A stretch of DNA of 64,000 nt from Quercus robur (taxonomy: Eukaryota > Streptophyta > Magnoliopsida > Fagales > Fagaceae), in assembly GCF_932294415.1 (NCBI RefSeq), contig NC_065535.1, positions 96,612,862 through 96,676,861 of the forward strand, in the 5' to 3' direction. Shown piece by piece: positions 12,100-22,864 of the stretch (position 1 is the stretch's first letter; each line of letters starts with the position of its first letter). A program made the translations under genes and the position numbers. Under the pieces are notes generated by a model. That model was not told the origin of the DNA. It saw nothing but the letters and a program-made list of their open reading frames with translations, and did not search any database.

Positions 12100-14079
12100 T
12101 GTAAAGTTGAATATATTCTGTTAGGTTCTAAGAAATTAGGAACTAATGTATTAGAATTTCAATTTGTATTGTATTGGCAAACCATGATCAAAACATAGAG
12201 TCTAGGTTTAGACTTGCTCAAAGTATGTTTATTTGTAAAATTGGAATCGAGTGATTGCAGAATTTATTGGACTAAATCTGCAAGGCTCGATCGATTGAAA
12301 ATTAGACTCGATCGATCGAACCACGTGCAGATTTATTTTTCTGCAGAGTTCCAGTTCAGCCCAAACTCTACTTAAACGTATTAGGGTTCAAGTAAAACTC
12401 TCCTATATATAAGGGAAACCCTAGAACGTTTTTCAAGAGCCGTTTAGAGAGATTAGAGTGCATCTTGTGCCTCTTTTATAGATCTAGGGTTTTGTACCCA
12501 AGAGTTCTCTAAGGTTGCTCATATTGCGGTTTGTGTAAATCTCTTTTGAGATCTAGAGGAGTTTTCCTTTACACAAACTTAGGGTTTTCAAGGAGGAGAT
12601 ATTCTCTACACCTTGATGATCAAAACAGTTACTGCCATTAAAGTTTAAAGAATACACAAGCGGGGGTGCTTGTAGCTGGTGGGAATCCAAGAAAGAAGGA
12701 GTCCGTGGATTCGGAGCTTGCACGTGGTCGTGTCAGTAAGTTCTACTAGTTGGTAGCATTAGGAAGTCGAGCGGGAGTGCTTGTAAGTCCTTTTGTATGA
12801 ACTTCGATTCTTTCTGATAGTGGATTCAAGTTTACCTTGAGGATAGCTAGGTCAAATCCTCCCCAGGTTTTTACCGGTTTGGTTTCCTAGGTGATCATAT
12901 CGTGTGTTATTTATTTTCCGCTGCTTTGCATGATTTGATCTTTATTATTTTGATAACCTAAACTTGTTTAATTGGACTAAGTAACAACTTGGCTAATTAC
13001 CTAGATTTAATCAATTGTTTAAGGGGTCTAAAAACCAACATATTCAACTATGTGTTGGTTTTATTCCATGTCAAATTTGCGTGTAATTCAGCATTTAAAA
13101 ACCCTGTATTTAGGTGGGAATAATGTAAGAGTTGTGTGTGAGAATGTGTGAAGATTTGATCAAGAGTGTGCAACAAAAAGGTGACTCGCGACTGACTCGC
13201 GAGTGGTGACTCACCAAAATGAAGCACACATGTGAAGCATATAGGAAGATAAAGAGTCAGGACAGTTGGATCACTACAGGACAAAAAGTACAATCTGGAC
13301 TAGTCTGGTAACTGGCGACTGGAACTCACGACTCATCCTAGTCGCAAGTGACTCGCCTGTACACCCTGTTTTGTTGAAAAGTAACTTTTCACATTCCATC
13401 TCATACTCTATTATAAATACCCTTATACCCACGAAATATAGAGAGCTTCCAAAGAGAATTTTGAGAGAAAAACCCTAGAGAAAAACAAGATTGATTCATC
13501 CACAATCTTGTACGTTTAATTCTCCAAATTCCTCTACTCTCATCCTCTCTATTGTCATACCCATGAGAGGATCATAACCCAAATCCTTACCTCACCAAAT
13601 TCAAAATAGTGGGAAGGCTCTTGGTGTTTGGAAAGCAGTTCAAGAGAGAAACAATTCATTTTGGTTGATGTAATGGGCTAATTGTGGGATCTAATAAGCT
13701 AGAGAAGACACGGTTCGGCGTAACCTTGTTGGAGCAAGAAGCTTGGAGGGCTTAGGTGCACTAGGTAGATTAGGCTTGGAGGGTCTATTGCTATTCATGT
13801 ATCCCAACTGATTTTCTAGTGAATCATTTACCGCTTGGAAGGCAGTGGAGAGGTTTTTCGCCGAGTTCTTCGGTTTCCTCTTTGATAACACGTGCCAGTG
13901 TTATCTTGTATTTGCATCTCTCTTTCCCTTACTCTTACCTTTTAATTTCTATTAGATGTGATTAATTATTGGCTTAAAGTAGTTTGCTATTTTGGGTATT
14001 GCTTATATTTCATATTCCACACATATATTGTTTGAATATAAGCTTACTTTTGAAAATTTGTTTTTAGGGGGTCTAAACA
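12100..14079 (+). repeat. LTR-like repeat family R1, copy B, split by a solo LTR
   Basis: The + strand counterpart of the repeats at 1074-2118 and 24666-25694. It begins TGTAAAGTTGAATATATTC at 12100, is interrupted by the solo LTR 12119-13040, resumes with AACTATGTGTTGG, and ends GGGGGTCTAAACA at 14079. It carries a TATA-like 'attataaataccc' and the 'aaccctagagaaaaac' segment near 13410-13490. No gag or pol follows, and the outer 5-bp flanks do not match. Confidence 0.65.
12119..13040 (+). mobile_element. Solo LTR, copia-like (5-bp TSD TATTC), nested in copy B
   Basis: A 922-bp LTR, start TGTTAGGTTC, end GTCTAAAAACCAACA. Flanks 12114-12118 and 13041-13045 are both TATTC. It inserted 19 bp into an older R1 repeat. 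Removing it with one flank copy restores the R1 start, which confirms both the boundary and the order of events. It contains 'ctatatataaggg' (TATA-like) near 12410 and a 'tttattttccgctgc' segment typical of plant copia LTRs. A related LTR is at 22010-22859. Confidence 0.92.
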
Positions 14080-14561
14080 TTCACAAGTATTTTATACAGT
14101 AAGTGAGTTTTCAGAATTGATAACGAAACTATAATACATCAATTTAAAATATGAAAACTCGTAAAATAAAATTTTAAAGATTTATGTATTTGCACTTTTT
14201 TGTGATATATTTTATTTTATTAAATTTTGTTTAATTTAAGTTTTTTAATGACCACACTGAAAAAAATTCCTGAAGCCGCTACTAAGTAATGAGTGATGAA
14301 AATTGAGAAATGAATGATAATTTTAAAACAAATTTACATGTAAATGTATAACATTACTACTATATATAATTAAATAGACTCATATTTACAAGTTTGTTCA
14401 TGAATACATTATTATATTTGCCTCATCTCGTTTAATAGTTAAGTCTAAATTTAGGCTTAAGCTTAGCTTGTTTGATAACAAATCTTTTTCCAAACCAAAC
14501 TCCAGCATAGTTTTATTTATTTACAGACCTAGCTTTTAGTCTCCTTCTCGGTAACTTTCTT

Positions 14562-14733
14562 TTTAAGAGAGAGTTTCAACTTATGGTATCCGCTCTTGAT
14601 AATAGCTCTTTCTTATTAGACTAAGACACCAATCAGTTTTTGGTGTAGACGAGGATTAAACTCCAAATCTTTTATACAACCATTAGTTTTTGATATAGAC
14701 AAAAATTTACCAACTGAGCTAATTAGAACCCAC
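14562..14733 (-). mobile_element. tRNA-derived SINE, full length (17-bp TSD)
   Basis: A 172-bp SINE. Flanking TTCTCGGTAACTTTCTT occurs at 14545-14561 and 14734-14750, a perfect 17-bp duplication. On the minus strand the element has a tRNA-like A box (TAGCTCAGTTGG), a B box (GGAGTTTAATCC), and a 3' body shared with 52513-52646 and 47699-47872 ('tattatca(a/g)gagc(a/g)gat...aaactctct'). RNA polymerase III type internal promoter. It is not a functional tRNA gene. Confidence 0.92.
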
Positions 14734-14750
14734 TTCTCGGTAACTTTCTT

Positions 14751-15187
14751 GAGCTGAGCTAAAGTTAGTTTTCATAATTTGTAACATTGCTTTATTATTA
14801 CTTTTTCTTTTTCTTTTTCTTTTTTTAAGAAAAGAGTGCTCAATTATTATTTATGTGGGACCAAAACTTTATACATCGTCTAGCCTTTTACTCTTTATCC
14901 TTATTCGAGGTCGACGATGTCAACAACAGGGGGAGACGAAAGTTCCAGTCTCCTCGAGTTGCTCCAACTTTAGTTTTCATAATTTGTAACACTGCTCTAT
15001 CTTTTTTTCTTTTCTTTTTTTTTTTTTTGGGTAAAAGACACTGATCTAACATTTCTTTCCTTTTTTTTTTTCTTTCTCAATTATTAACGAGGGACCAAAC
15101 CTTACCTTGTCGAGTCTTTGTACCTATATTGGATGTTAGCGGTAGGGGGAGCTATCATTTTTTATTTTTTATTTTATTTTATTTTAA
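14751..15187 (+). repeat. Dispersed short repeat, two copies in tandem
   Basis: Two tandem copies (about 14765-14960 and 14975-15150) of a roughly 180-bp motif: 'agttttcataatttgtaaca(t/c)tgctcta', a T-rich stretch, 'gggaccaaa(a/c)ctt', 'gtcta/gtctttgtac', then 'ggggga'. The same motif recurs at 18030-18155, 18646-18920, 18995-19110 and 19140-19250, and once at 5213-5440. Nature unknown; no coding capacity. Confidence 0.6.
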
Positions 15188-15786
15188 GATAAATTGCAAA
15201 ATGCACTTCTAAAATTTGAGAGTATTTAAATTCTACACTAGAAAATTTTAGAATTTGGATTTTGGACCTTAACATTATATGTTGTTTGGATTTTTAGCCT
15301 CTGTTAGTTTATTTTTATTTTTATTCTTCTGATGTGTTAGTTAAGTGCCACATCAACTTACAACATGCATCAGTGGGTTCAATCAAATTGTGACATGTGG
15401 ATTATTTATTATATGTAATAAAATAACTTTTAAAAATCTTTAAAATACTGAAAATAAATCCTAAAATCTAATTAAAGAAAGCAATTAAATTAATTTTTTT
15501 TTTACTAAAATTTTGGAAGAACAATATGAGTGTGTTCTTCCCCAAAAGAATCAAAGGTCCTCAAAAGTGCAGTTCCAAATCTGATGATGACCAGTGACCA
15601 AGTTTGGCATCCAAACAAATTCAGCTCTTGCGATTGATATAAACAGCAATAACAATGATATTACCAAAAATGAAAGGCTCCTTAGACCCATTCCACTCTG
15701 CTTTCTCTTTCCAAAACTCCACCGACAAGGTCCACTACCACCAAAGAATTAGAGTTGGGGATGATCACAATTTTCAACTTTTAGGG

Positions 15787-15990
15787 TCTGTTTGAGATCC
15801 GCTTATTTTGCTGAAACTGAAAATTTTTTGCTAAAAGTACGGTAGATAAAGGTAAAAGTTAACTGAAATAGTACAATAGAACCTATGAACAATACCAAAA
15901 AAAGTGCAATAGGACTCATAAATAGTAGCAAAAATAACCTGAATAGTAAAATAAGTTGGCAAAAATTATTTTTTCCAAACATACACTTAG
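15787..15990. mobile_element. hAT-like MITE, degraded
   Basis: Ends GGGTCTGTTTGAGATCCGCT and 'ttttccaaacatacac' are imperfect inverted repeats, and the interior has 'gctgaaactgaaaa' and 'aatagtacaatagaacc...' phrases shared with the MITE at 42357-42650. No target duplication was identified. Confidence 0.45.
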
Positions 15991-16026
15991 TTTAGGAAAG
16001 TTCGTAATTATTATTTGGTGTTATTA

Positions 16027-16458
16027 TCTATACTATTATTTAAGGGGCTTCTCCTGTTTGGATTCCTCAATTTCGATACCCAAAATATTCTCAAATTTAT
16101 CAGTTTGTAAAGCTTAAATAGTAAGATTAGACATGTAAAATTACTAATTTAAAAAGTCCTAAATTTTAGATATATTTGAAAAAACATTGCCTACAAAATA
16201 GAAACACTCCCACTAACCCACTTATTCTAACACACATTTCTAATATTTTATTCTAAAAAAAAAAAAAACCTCACACTCTTTATCTATTTTGTAGGCAATG
16301 TTTTTTCAAATTTGTCTAAAACTTAGGACTTTTTAAATTAGTAATTTTACATGTCTAACCCTACTATTTAAGCTTTACAAACTAGTAAAGTTTAGGATAT
16401 TTTGGGTATCGATATTGAGGAATCCAAATAGGAGAAACTCCTTAAATAGTAGTATAGA
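16027..16458. mobile_element. Palindromic element with Helitron-like 5' termini at both ends
   Basis: A 432-bp foldback element. The left end TCTATACTATTATTTAAGG and the complement of the right end, TCTATACTACTATTTAAGG, match each other and the 5' end of the Helitron at 56404. The arms continue inward for about 180 bp, with an A-rich loop near 16254-16266. The flanking bases are A (16026) and T (16459). No coding capacity. Confidence 0.6.
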
Positions 16459-17576
16459 TAATGACATGGAGTCTTATCAAAAAATAATGACACAGAGTAG
16501 TTAATAACAAGTGTCGCAATTTAATTGGTCCAATTAGCAAATGTGATAGTTAACTTACAAATTAGCGAAAAACTGACGGGTTAACAATCCAAATAACAAA
16601 GAATGTTAGAAGGCAAAATCAAAATTCTGAAATTTTAGGATGTAAAATTCAAACACTTCCAAACTTAAGGGGTGCGCTTTGCACTTTACCTTTTTTTTTT
16701 TTAAGAATAATCTGGTAGGGCATACATTAATTATTAATTCTAGGAAACGTTTTATGAAAAATTGAAAAAGTTGTTGAATAAATTGAAAAAAGTGATCAAA
16801 AAAGTTAGTCTTTTTTTTTTTTTTTTAATTTTTCATAAAAATTTTCTAAAATGGTACCCTTCATAAAAATACTCATACTAAGAATACCATATTGTAAAAC
16901 ATGGAAGGAAATACTTATTATAATTTAGGGTATCATCACCATGATTCATGTTTTGAATTATTTATTTGAGTGAGAGCATTTTGGTATGAGTAATATTATG
17001 CTGAATTATAGTCACTCATCAAGGTATTCAAATGTCACATGAGCCAAGTGAGATAATGTAAAAAAATCATCCTTATGAGTTTTAATGTGACCTACATAAA
17101 GTTATCTTAATCATTTATCGTCTATTTGGTTTTAAAAAGTGGTGTATTCACTTTTCATTTGTTTTTTCTATATTCACATTTGGTAATATTTGGTAAGTTG
17201 TTTTGAATACATAATTTGGATATAGAATACATTATACCCGGGTTAATTTGGTCATTGTCTTCTATTTTTTTTTTTAAAGTAAATTTTCTCACTCACACAC
17301 ATCACATCACTAAAAAAAAAGTAATTTTTTGTCTTCATAATATTTATGAATATGCCTGTATTCATATTCATAGAGAAACGAAAATGTTGAAAAGTTGTAT
17401 TCATTTTTTTGTATTCAAAATTCAACTTTTAAGATATTGAAAATAAAAACTAAATACAAATGTCAAAACCAAACTGGTTTTTTAGTGATGAAACCCACTA
17501 AAAACTGAAAATGAAAACAAAAGTGGTGTTTTTTCAGCTAACCAAACAAGCCCTTAATTATTATATATTTAGTTTT

Positions 17577-17690
17577 AGTGGATTTCAGTTAGCTCAATTG
17601 GTAAAGTCTCTTGTGATTGAAAAAAAGATCATCTAGAGCGAATGCCATGAATTGAAACTATTTCTATATAATAATAATAATAAAAAGATT
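17577..17690 (+). mobile_element. SINE (same family as 14562), internally deleted
   Basis: A box-like 'tcagttagctcaattggtaaa' then a shortened body ending 'gagcgaatgccatgaattgaaact'. Most of the B-box region is missing. A further 3' end of the same family ('atcaggagcggatgctataaattggaact') lies at about 18148-18195. Confidence 0.65.
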
Positions 17691-17731
17691 TGTTTCTCAA
17701 AAAAAAAAAAAAAGATTTATTTTATCCTAGC

Positions 17732-18640
17732 AAGAGTCTATTTGTAAACCATCACTTAAAACATCATTTGGTTAATTAATAGATGTTACTTTTGGTGAAC
17801 AACTTGACAATCAAAATCAATTACACTTATTGATGGAGAAAGTATAAATAGGAAAGCAACGTTAAATTATTCTAGCATTCGAAAAAAGCATTTGTTCTCC
17901 ATTGAAAGAATTTCTAAGGTGAAGGCCATGCATTAGAATAATTCTTTCATAATTCATTATTTTATAGTAAATTTAATTGCTTACATGTACGTCTCCACGG
18001 CTTACGGTTTTTTTTTTTTTTGGTCTCAATTTAGTTTTCATTATTTGTAACATTGTTCTATTATTAATATGGACCCAAACCTTACTCCATTTGGTCTTTA
18101 TACTTTTGTCAATGACTAAAGGAGCAGGTCTTATACTTTGTTAATGGCTAAGTTATCAGGAGCGGATGCTATAAATTGGAACTATCTCTATAAAAATATT
18201 TATTTATTTATTTATTTATTTTATCCTATCAAGAGACTATTTGTAAACCATCACTTAAAACATCATTTGGTTAATTAATAGATGTTACTTTTGGTGAACA
18301 ACTTGACAATCAAAATCAATTACACTTATTGGTGGAGGAAGCATAAATAGGAAAGCATTTGTTCAATAGGAAAGCAACGTTAACTTATTCTAGCATTTGA
18401 AAAAAGCATTTGTTCAATAGGAAAGCAACGTTAAATTATTCTAGCATTTGAAAAAAGCATTTGTTCAATAGGAAAGCAACGTTAACTTATTCTAGCATTC
18501 GAAAAAAGCATTTGTTCTCCATTGGAAGTATTTCTAAGGTGAAGGCCACGCATTAGAATAATTCTTTCATAATTCATTATTTTATAGTAAATTTAATTTT
18601 TTATATGTACGTCTCCATAGTTTACTGTTTTTTTTTTTTT
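17732..18640 (+). repeat. Local segmental duplication with a 51-bp triplication
   Basis: The block from 'gagtctatttgtaaaccatc' (about 17732-18020) is repeated at about 18232-18640. In the second copy a 51-bp unit beginning 'gttcaataggaaagcaacg' occurs three times (starts 18361, 18412, 18463), while the first copy has one. No gene. Confidence 0.75.
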
Positions 18641-19280
18641 TCAATTTAGTTTTCATCATTTGTAATATTGCTCTATTATTAATAGGATGTGGCTTGTATC
18701 CAATAAAAGTTATAATTGGACATGTTGAATTACAGACACATGTCCACTCTTGAACACATGTCTGAATCCTGCCGTATCCAGTGAAAATTTTCATTGTACA
18801 CGAGCCCTTCCTTTATTAATATGGGCCGGTTTGGTCTTTATACTTTTGTCAATGACTAGAGAAGCAGGTCTTTATACTTGTTTAGTGGCTAGGTAGAGTA
18901 GCAGGAAGTTCCAGATCTTCTTCCTGGTACTCAAAAAAAAAAAAAAAAAAATCTCCTTAATTTGTGATTTCCTTGAGCTGTACTAAATTAAAGAGGCGAG
19001 TTTTCATAATTGTAACTTTGCTGTTCTATGACTCCGGTGGGGACAACTTACCCTGTCTAGTCTTTACTTTGTCAGTGGCTTATAAGGGGAGCCGGAAGTT
19101 CCATATCTCTTTGTTGGTGATTTTCATGAGCTGCAGTAAGGTAGTTTCATAATTTTAAGTTTTTAACACTGCTCTATTGTTTCTGGAGGGCCAAGACTTT
19201 AATGGTCTAGTACTTTTTCTTGGAATTAGGTAAGGGGAGCCGGAATTGCATATCTCCTTGTTGGTGATTTTCTTGAGCTG
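18641..19280 (+). repeat. Cluster of the 180-bp dispersed repeat
   Basis: Three further copies of the motif described at 14751-15187, each ending in 'gga(a/g)cc(g/a)gaa' followed by 'tctccttgttggtgattttct(t)gagctg'. Copies are diverged and separated by homopolymers (A18 near 18933-18951). No coding evidence. Confidence 0.55.
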
Positions 19281-20238
19281 TTCTAAGGTTAGTCTTCTTT
19301 ATCCACATATACTATTCTCTCATTCATGGTTAGGTTTATGCGTTTGGAAATTGAAATGGAGTGCTTAAAGCTTATTACGTTACTCTATACATATATGCCC
19401 TCTCACTTTGACTGGGAAAATGACTAAGCTGTATGCCATTTGGGTGTTCAATTCGGCCGGGATTAACTGTCTTCTTTGTCAAATCTGATCTGATTGGAAT
19501 TTGGGTGGAAGAAACTCCCGTGATTGTTAATCATGTCCAAAGAGATGTACTTTCTATTGGTCTTTCGACCAGTTAGTCTATGAAATTGTTATATATATAT
19601 ATATATATATTCATATTATAATTAAAAAATTAAAAAAACAAAAACGGTCTTCTTTGTTAAATCTGATCTGATTTTTAGCTGTCCATTACTAAACTTTTTT
19701 TTTTTTTTTTTAATGAAATAAAATAATTTAAGAAGGTAAATAGGTAATAGTTAGCTGGAATAGTTTCTCAACATTCTATTAGAAAATCGAACCATTAAAT
19801 GCGTTTTCTGTTATAGGTGTTACTTGTTGACTGTGATTTGATACCGTTAATACTTACTAATATCATACCAAATGCTATTTACCACACCAAAACTTACTTT
19901 AGTAACTTATTTTATCAATTTTAGCACATTATTTCCAATACGCTCTACATTACATCTTCTATTTTAAAATTACACCACATCAAAATAATAATAATAATAA
20001 ATTCAAATATATTAAAAAATGAACAAAAACAAAAACCAATTCAATCCAAGCACCACTGTTTATCACCCCCACATCCCCCTACCACTACCATTAAAACCCA
20101 CCACCCGAGACACCAAAACCATGAAAAGCTAGAAGTTTGTCCTCAAAACCAAAACCATGAAAACCCACCAAGTTGTAAAGAAAAAGCTCGCTCCTTTTTC
20201 TGCCACGTGTTCATCTTGCGGGCAACACTTACTTTCAC
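19281..20238. other. Gene-free interval
   Basis: No gene recognised. (AT)n microsatellite at about 19590-19610, T-rich tract near 19698. From 20060 to 20200 there is C-rich sequence with 'aaaaccatgaaaa' repeats but no open frame of interest. Confidence 0.4.
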
Positions 20239-20732
20239 ATAGGGTTGTTCATGGGTCAAGCTTGTGCCCAACCTGGACTCGACCCGAATAATTCGGATGG
20301 ATGAAAATATAACCCGAAACCGACCCGAATGATTTGGTCGGATCTTTCAGTTCGAGTCTCGTCGATTTTAGGTTGTATCGGGTCGGTCTCGAGTTTTATC
20401 ATCAAGGTCGATATTTGGCTGGATTCATCGAGATCTAGCCTAGATTTTGTTGGATAACGGCGAGATCTCGTGGGATCTAGACTAGATCTCGACGGATCTC
20501 AATGAGGTCTCGTCAAATTTGGTCCAGAATGCTTAATAATCGCCAGAATGAGTGTGAAGCTTACAGGCAGGTCGGGTTTCACGAGTGTTGAAAGGGAAAA
20601 CCGACAACCAACCCACTAGGGTCGGGTTAGAGAGTTTGGAACCCGCGTCTGACCACCGGAGTTGTTGGATTGGGTGGCGGTGGATCGGACGCGGGCTGGT
20701 TGGGTAGGTGGGCGGGCTGCTTGAACTCCCCT
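20239..20732. mobile_element. hAT-type MITE (8-bp TSD ACTTTCAC)
   Basis: A 494-bp non-autonomous element. Flanks 20231-20238 and 20733-20740 are both ACTTTCAC. The ends are imperfect inverted repeats: left AGGGTTGTTCATGGG and right complement AGGGGAGTTCAAGC. The interior is rich in 'gacccgaa' and 'gggtcggg' phrases. The 8-bp duplication and AGGG...TTCAWG ends fit hAT. Confidence 0.85.
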
Positions 20733-20740
20733 ACTTTCAC

Positions 20741-21249
20741 GAAAGTGAACTTCTTCAGCTAGCAATAGTGACCAAGGCTTAAGTACTCTACCCAATTACA
20801 ATGTAATCCCAAAAATACATGAAAATCTATGCAGAATTACAAGTTAATTAATTTGGCATAGAATTGAGACAACAAAAACATGGATATAACGTAAATTAAG
20901 TGACATTTTATATATATCATGTTTGCATTTTCATTAATATTTTTTATAATTAAAAAAAGAGTGTCATAAATAACCTTGCAGTTTCAAAAGTTACACACAT
21001 GCACACATATATTTATACTAGCTTGTAACATATTTATACTAGCTTGTAACTCCATGTATATGCATGAGTACATTTTAAAATATGCAATTAGATGCATTTT
21101 ATAATAAGCTAAATATAGTTATTATTATATTTTGTTAACTCTTAAAAAAGCATTGTAAGAATATTCTTTAGTAAAAAATGCAAATTGTTCATGCTTTTGT
21201 ATTTTATTTTAGAAAAAAAAAATTAGAGGAAATAGCATTCCCCAGAAAC
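20741..21249. other. Gene-free interval
   Basis: A/T-rich DNA with nothing recognised beyond a short duplication ('tttatactagcttgtaac' at about 21012 and 21032). Confidence 0.4.
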
Positions 21250-21995
21250 TGAGTTAAAAAAACTTAAATTTTAATAACTTACCACGAATAGGTATAGAGC
21301 CTTGAGACAAAGGATGAGATATATCAAACACTTGCTTAAGAGGAAACAACTTGAAACAATCAAGATGAGTGTGACTAGAAGCACCACAATGGTGACAAAC
21401 ATCAGTAGTTTTAGAATTACTAGATTTCCTAGGTGGGTGTTTAGATTTGGATGTTGACAAAGACATCAACTTAGCACAATTTGGCCTAATATGACCAACA
21501 ACATGATAATGATGACAAGTGGGACAAATTCATATGTTCTTGTAGCCTAGGAGAGGATTTAGACATAGGTTTTTTGAAATTTCAGATTCAACATAAATTT
21601 TTTCACCTCTGTCTATCCTAGCTATATTAGCCTTCAACTCTTCTTCATTATTCTTTTTAAATGGAGGAATATAAAAAAAATAATAATAATCTTTTGAGTT
21701 AGGCTCATCAACAGGCTTGACATTAATTAATTTTTCTACTTCAACTTTAAATTCAATTAGTTGCTCTTCCTAGCTTTTAATTTTATCCACTTGAGATGAA
21801 ATTTGATTTTTCAAAAATTCATTTAATTTATTGTCTTCATCCAATTTTACAATCAATTCACCTTTTTCAAGTTTGATCTCCTCAAGTTTAGTCTCTAATT
21901 TTGTTTTCTTTTAAGAGATCTGAAAAAATAATTTATAAAGCTTATTATAAGCTTCTTGAAGGTCATCATCATCATTCATTACATTCATTAAATTA
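21250..21995 (-). pseudogene. Copia-type gag fragment: coiled coil and CCHC zinc knuckle
   Basis: Minus-strand remains of an LTR-retrotransposon gag. Reading from 21990 leftward: LQEAYNKLYK..., a charged coiled-coil stretch (KLETKLEEIKLEKGELIVKL, then LNEFLKNQISSQVDKIK), a lysine/acid linker (ELKANIARIDRGEKIYVE), and a CCHC knuckle CHHCGASSHTHLDC near 21345-21400. A second, broken knuckle lies just upstream. At least two nonsense codons and frame changes interrupt it. This order (coiled coil, then paired knuckles) is usual for plant copia gag. Protease, integrase and RT are absent, so the element is truncated. The probable LTR lies to the right. Confidence 0.8.
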
Positions 21996-22009
21996 ACTAA
22001 TTACCCAAG

Positions 22010-22859
22010 TCGATTAATTAGTCCAAGTTACATGCAAATTAAGGTACAATAAAATCACCAATCTAAATCAAATGTAGCGGAAAATAAGTTTGACATGGTA
22101 ATTTGATCAAGATGGGAAAAATCATTGTAGGCAAAACCCTACTGGGTGAATTTTAGGTTATCACTCCTGAATAATCCACTAACAATAATTGAGGTTGCAA
22201 ATACAAGGAATCTTACACTATCCCAAAGTACCTACCTACAACAAAACCTCAACTACAATCCCCTGTTGGACTACTTATTGTAATAGACCTTTCCTTTGCA
22301 CAAATATCCTATTTATGACTAACAGCACAACAACTCTTTTGATTGTTGTAGCTGATTTTTGCAACAGTTTTACACAAACCCCCCATAAAATCTTCAATTG
22401 TTAGTACTAGAGACTTTGCTTATTTTTTGAACTCACAGGTTCAATAAGTCGATGCTAGAGTTTCAATATGAAATGCCTTAGGTTTTCTATCACAACCACC
22501 TTATTTTAATAGGAGCTTAATGGGCTTTTAAATAGCTCTCCAACTAGGTTAAAAAACCCATAAAAAATAGGCACCTAAATAAAATGTTGCTGGCTAAAAA
22601 AAAAAATTCCAGTAACTCAATAGATTGAGAGGTATCGAGATCCATTAAGTCTTGATAGATTGACAGGTATCAAAAGGTATCTAAGTCCTGTTCTGACATC
22701 TTTTCTTGATTAGTTTCTTAAGCAATCTTGTGTTTTCAATAATATCACTTGTTTATTCAACCAAAATATTCTTGAACACACTAGAAACTAAGACTCAATT
22801 ACTAACGTGCGTTTTGCCAATACATAAATATATGACCCTTACAAACACAAAACAAGACA
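22010..22859 (-). mobile_element. Probable LTR of the truncated copia element
   Basis: On the minus strand it begins TGTCTTGTTTTGTGTTTG at 22859 and reaches the gag leader near 22010. It shares a 'tattttccgct' segment and an end region ('ttggactaattaatcgacttgggtaatta') with the solo LTR at 12119-13040. No primer-binding site could be seen between it and gag, so either that was lost or the boundary is misplaced. Confidence 0.5.
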
Positions 22860-22864
22860 TTCTC

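Larger units (their letters stand above)
15188..16690. mobile_element. Long-inverted-repeat element (Mutator-like, non-autonomous)
   Basis: The ends form a long imperfect inverted repeat of at least 120 bp: left from GATAAATTGCAAAATGCAC, right complement GGTAAAGTGCAAAGCGCAC, followed on both sides by an 'agaattt(g/t)gattttg' section. No transposase frame. A clear target duplication is not visible in the T-rich flanks. Two other elements lie inside (15787-15990 and 16027-16458). Confidence 0.65.
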
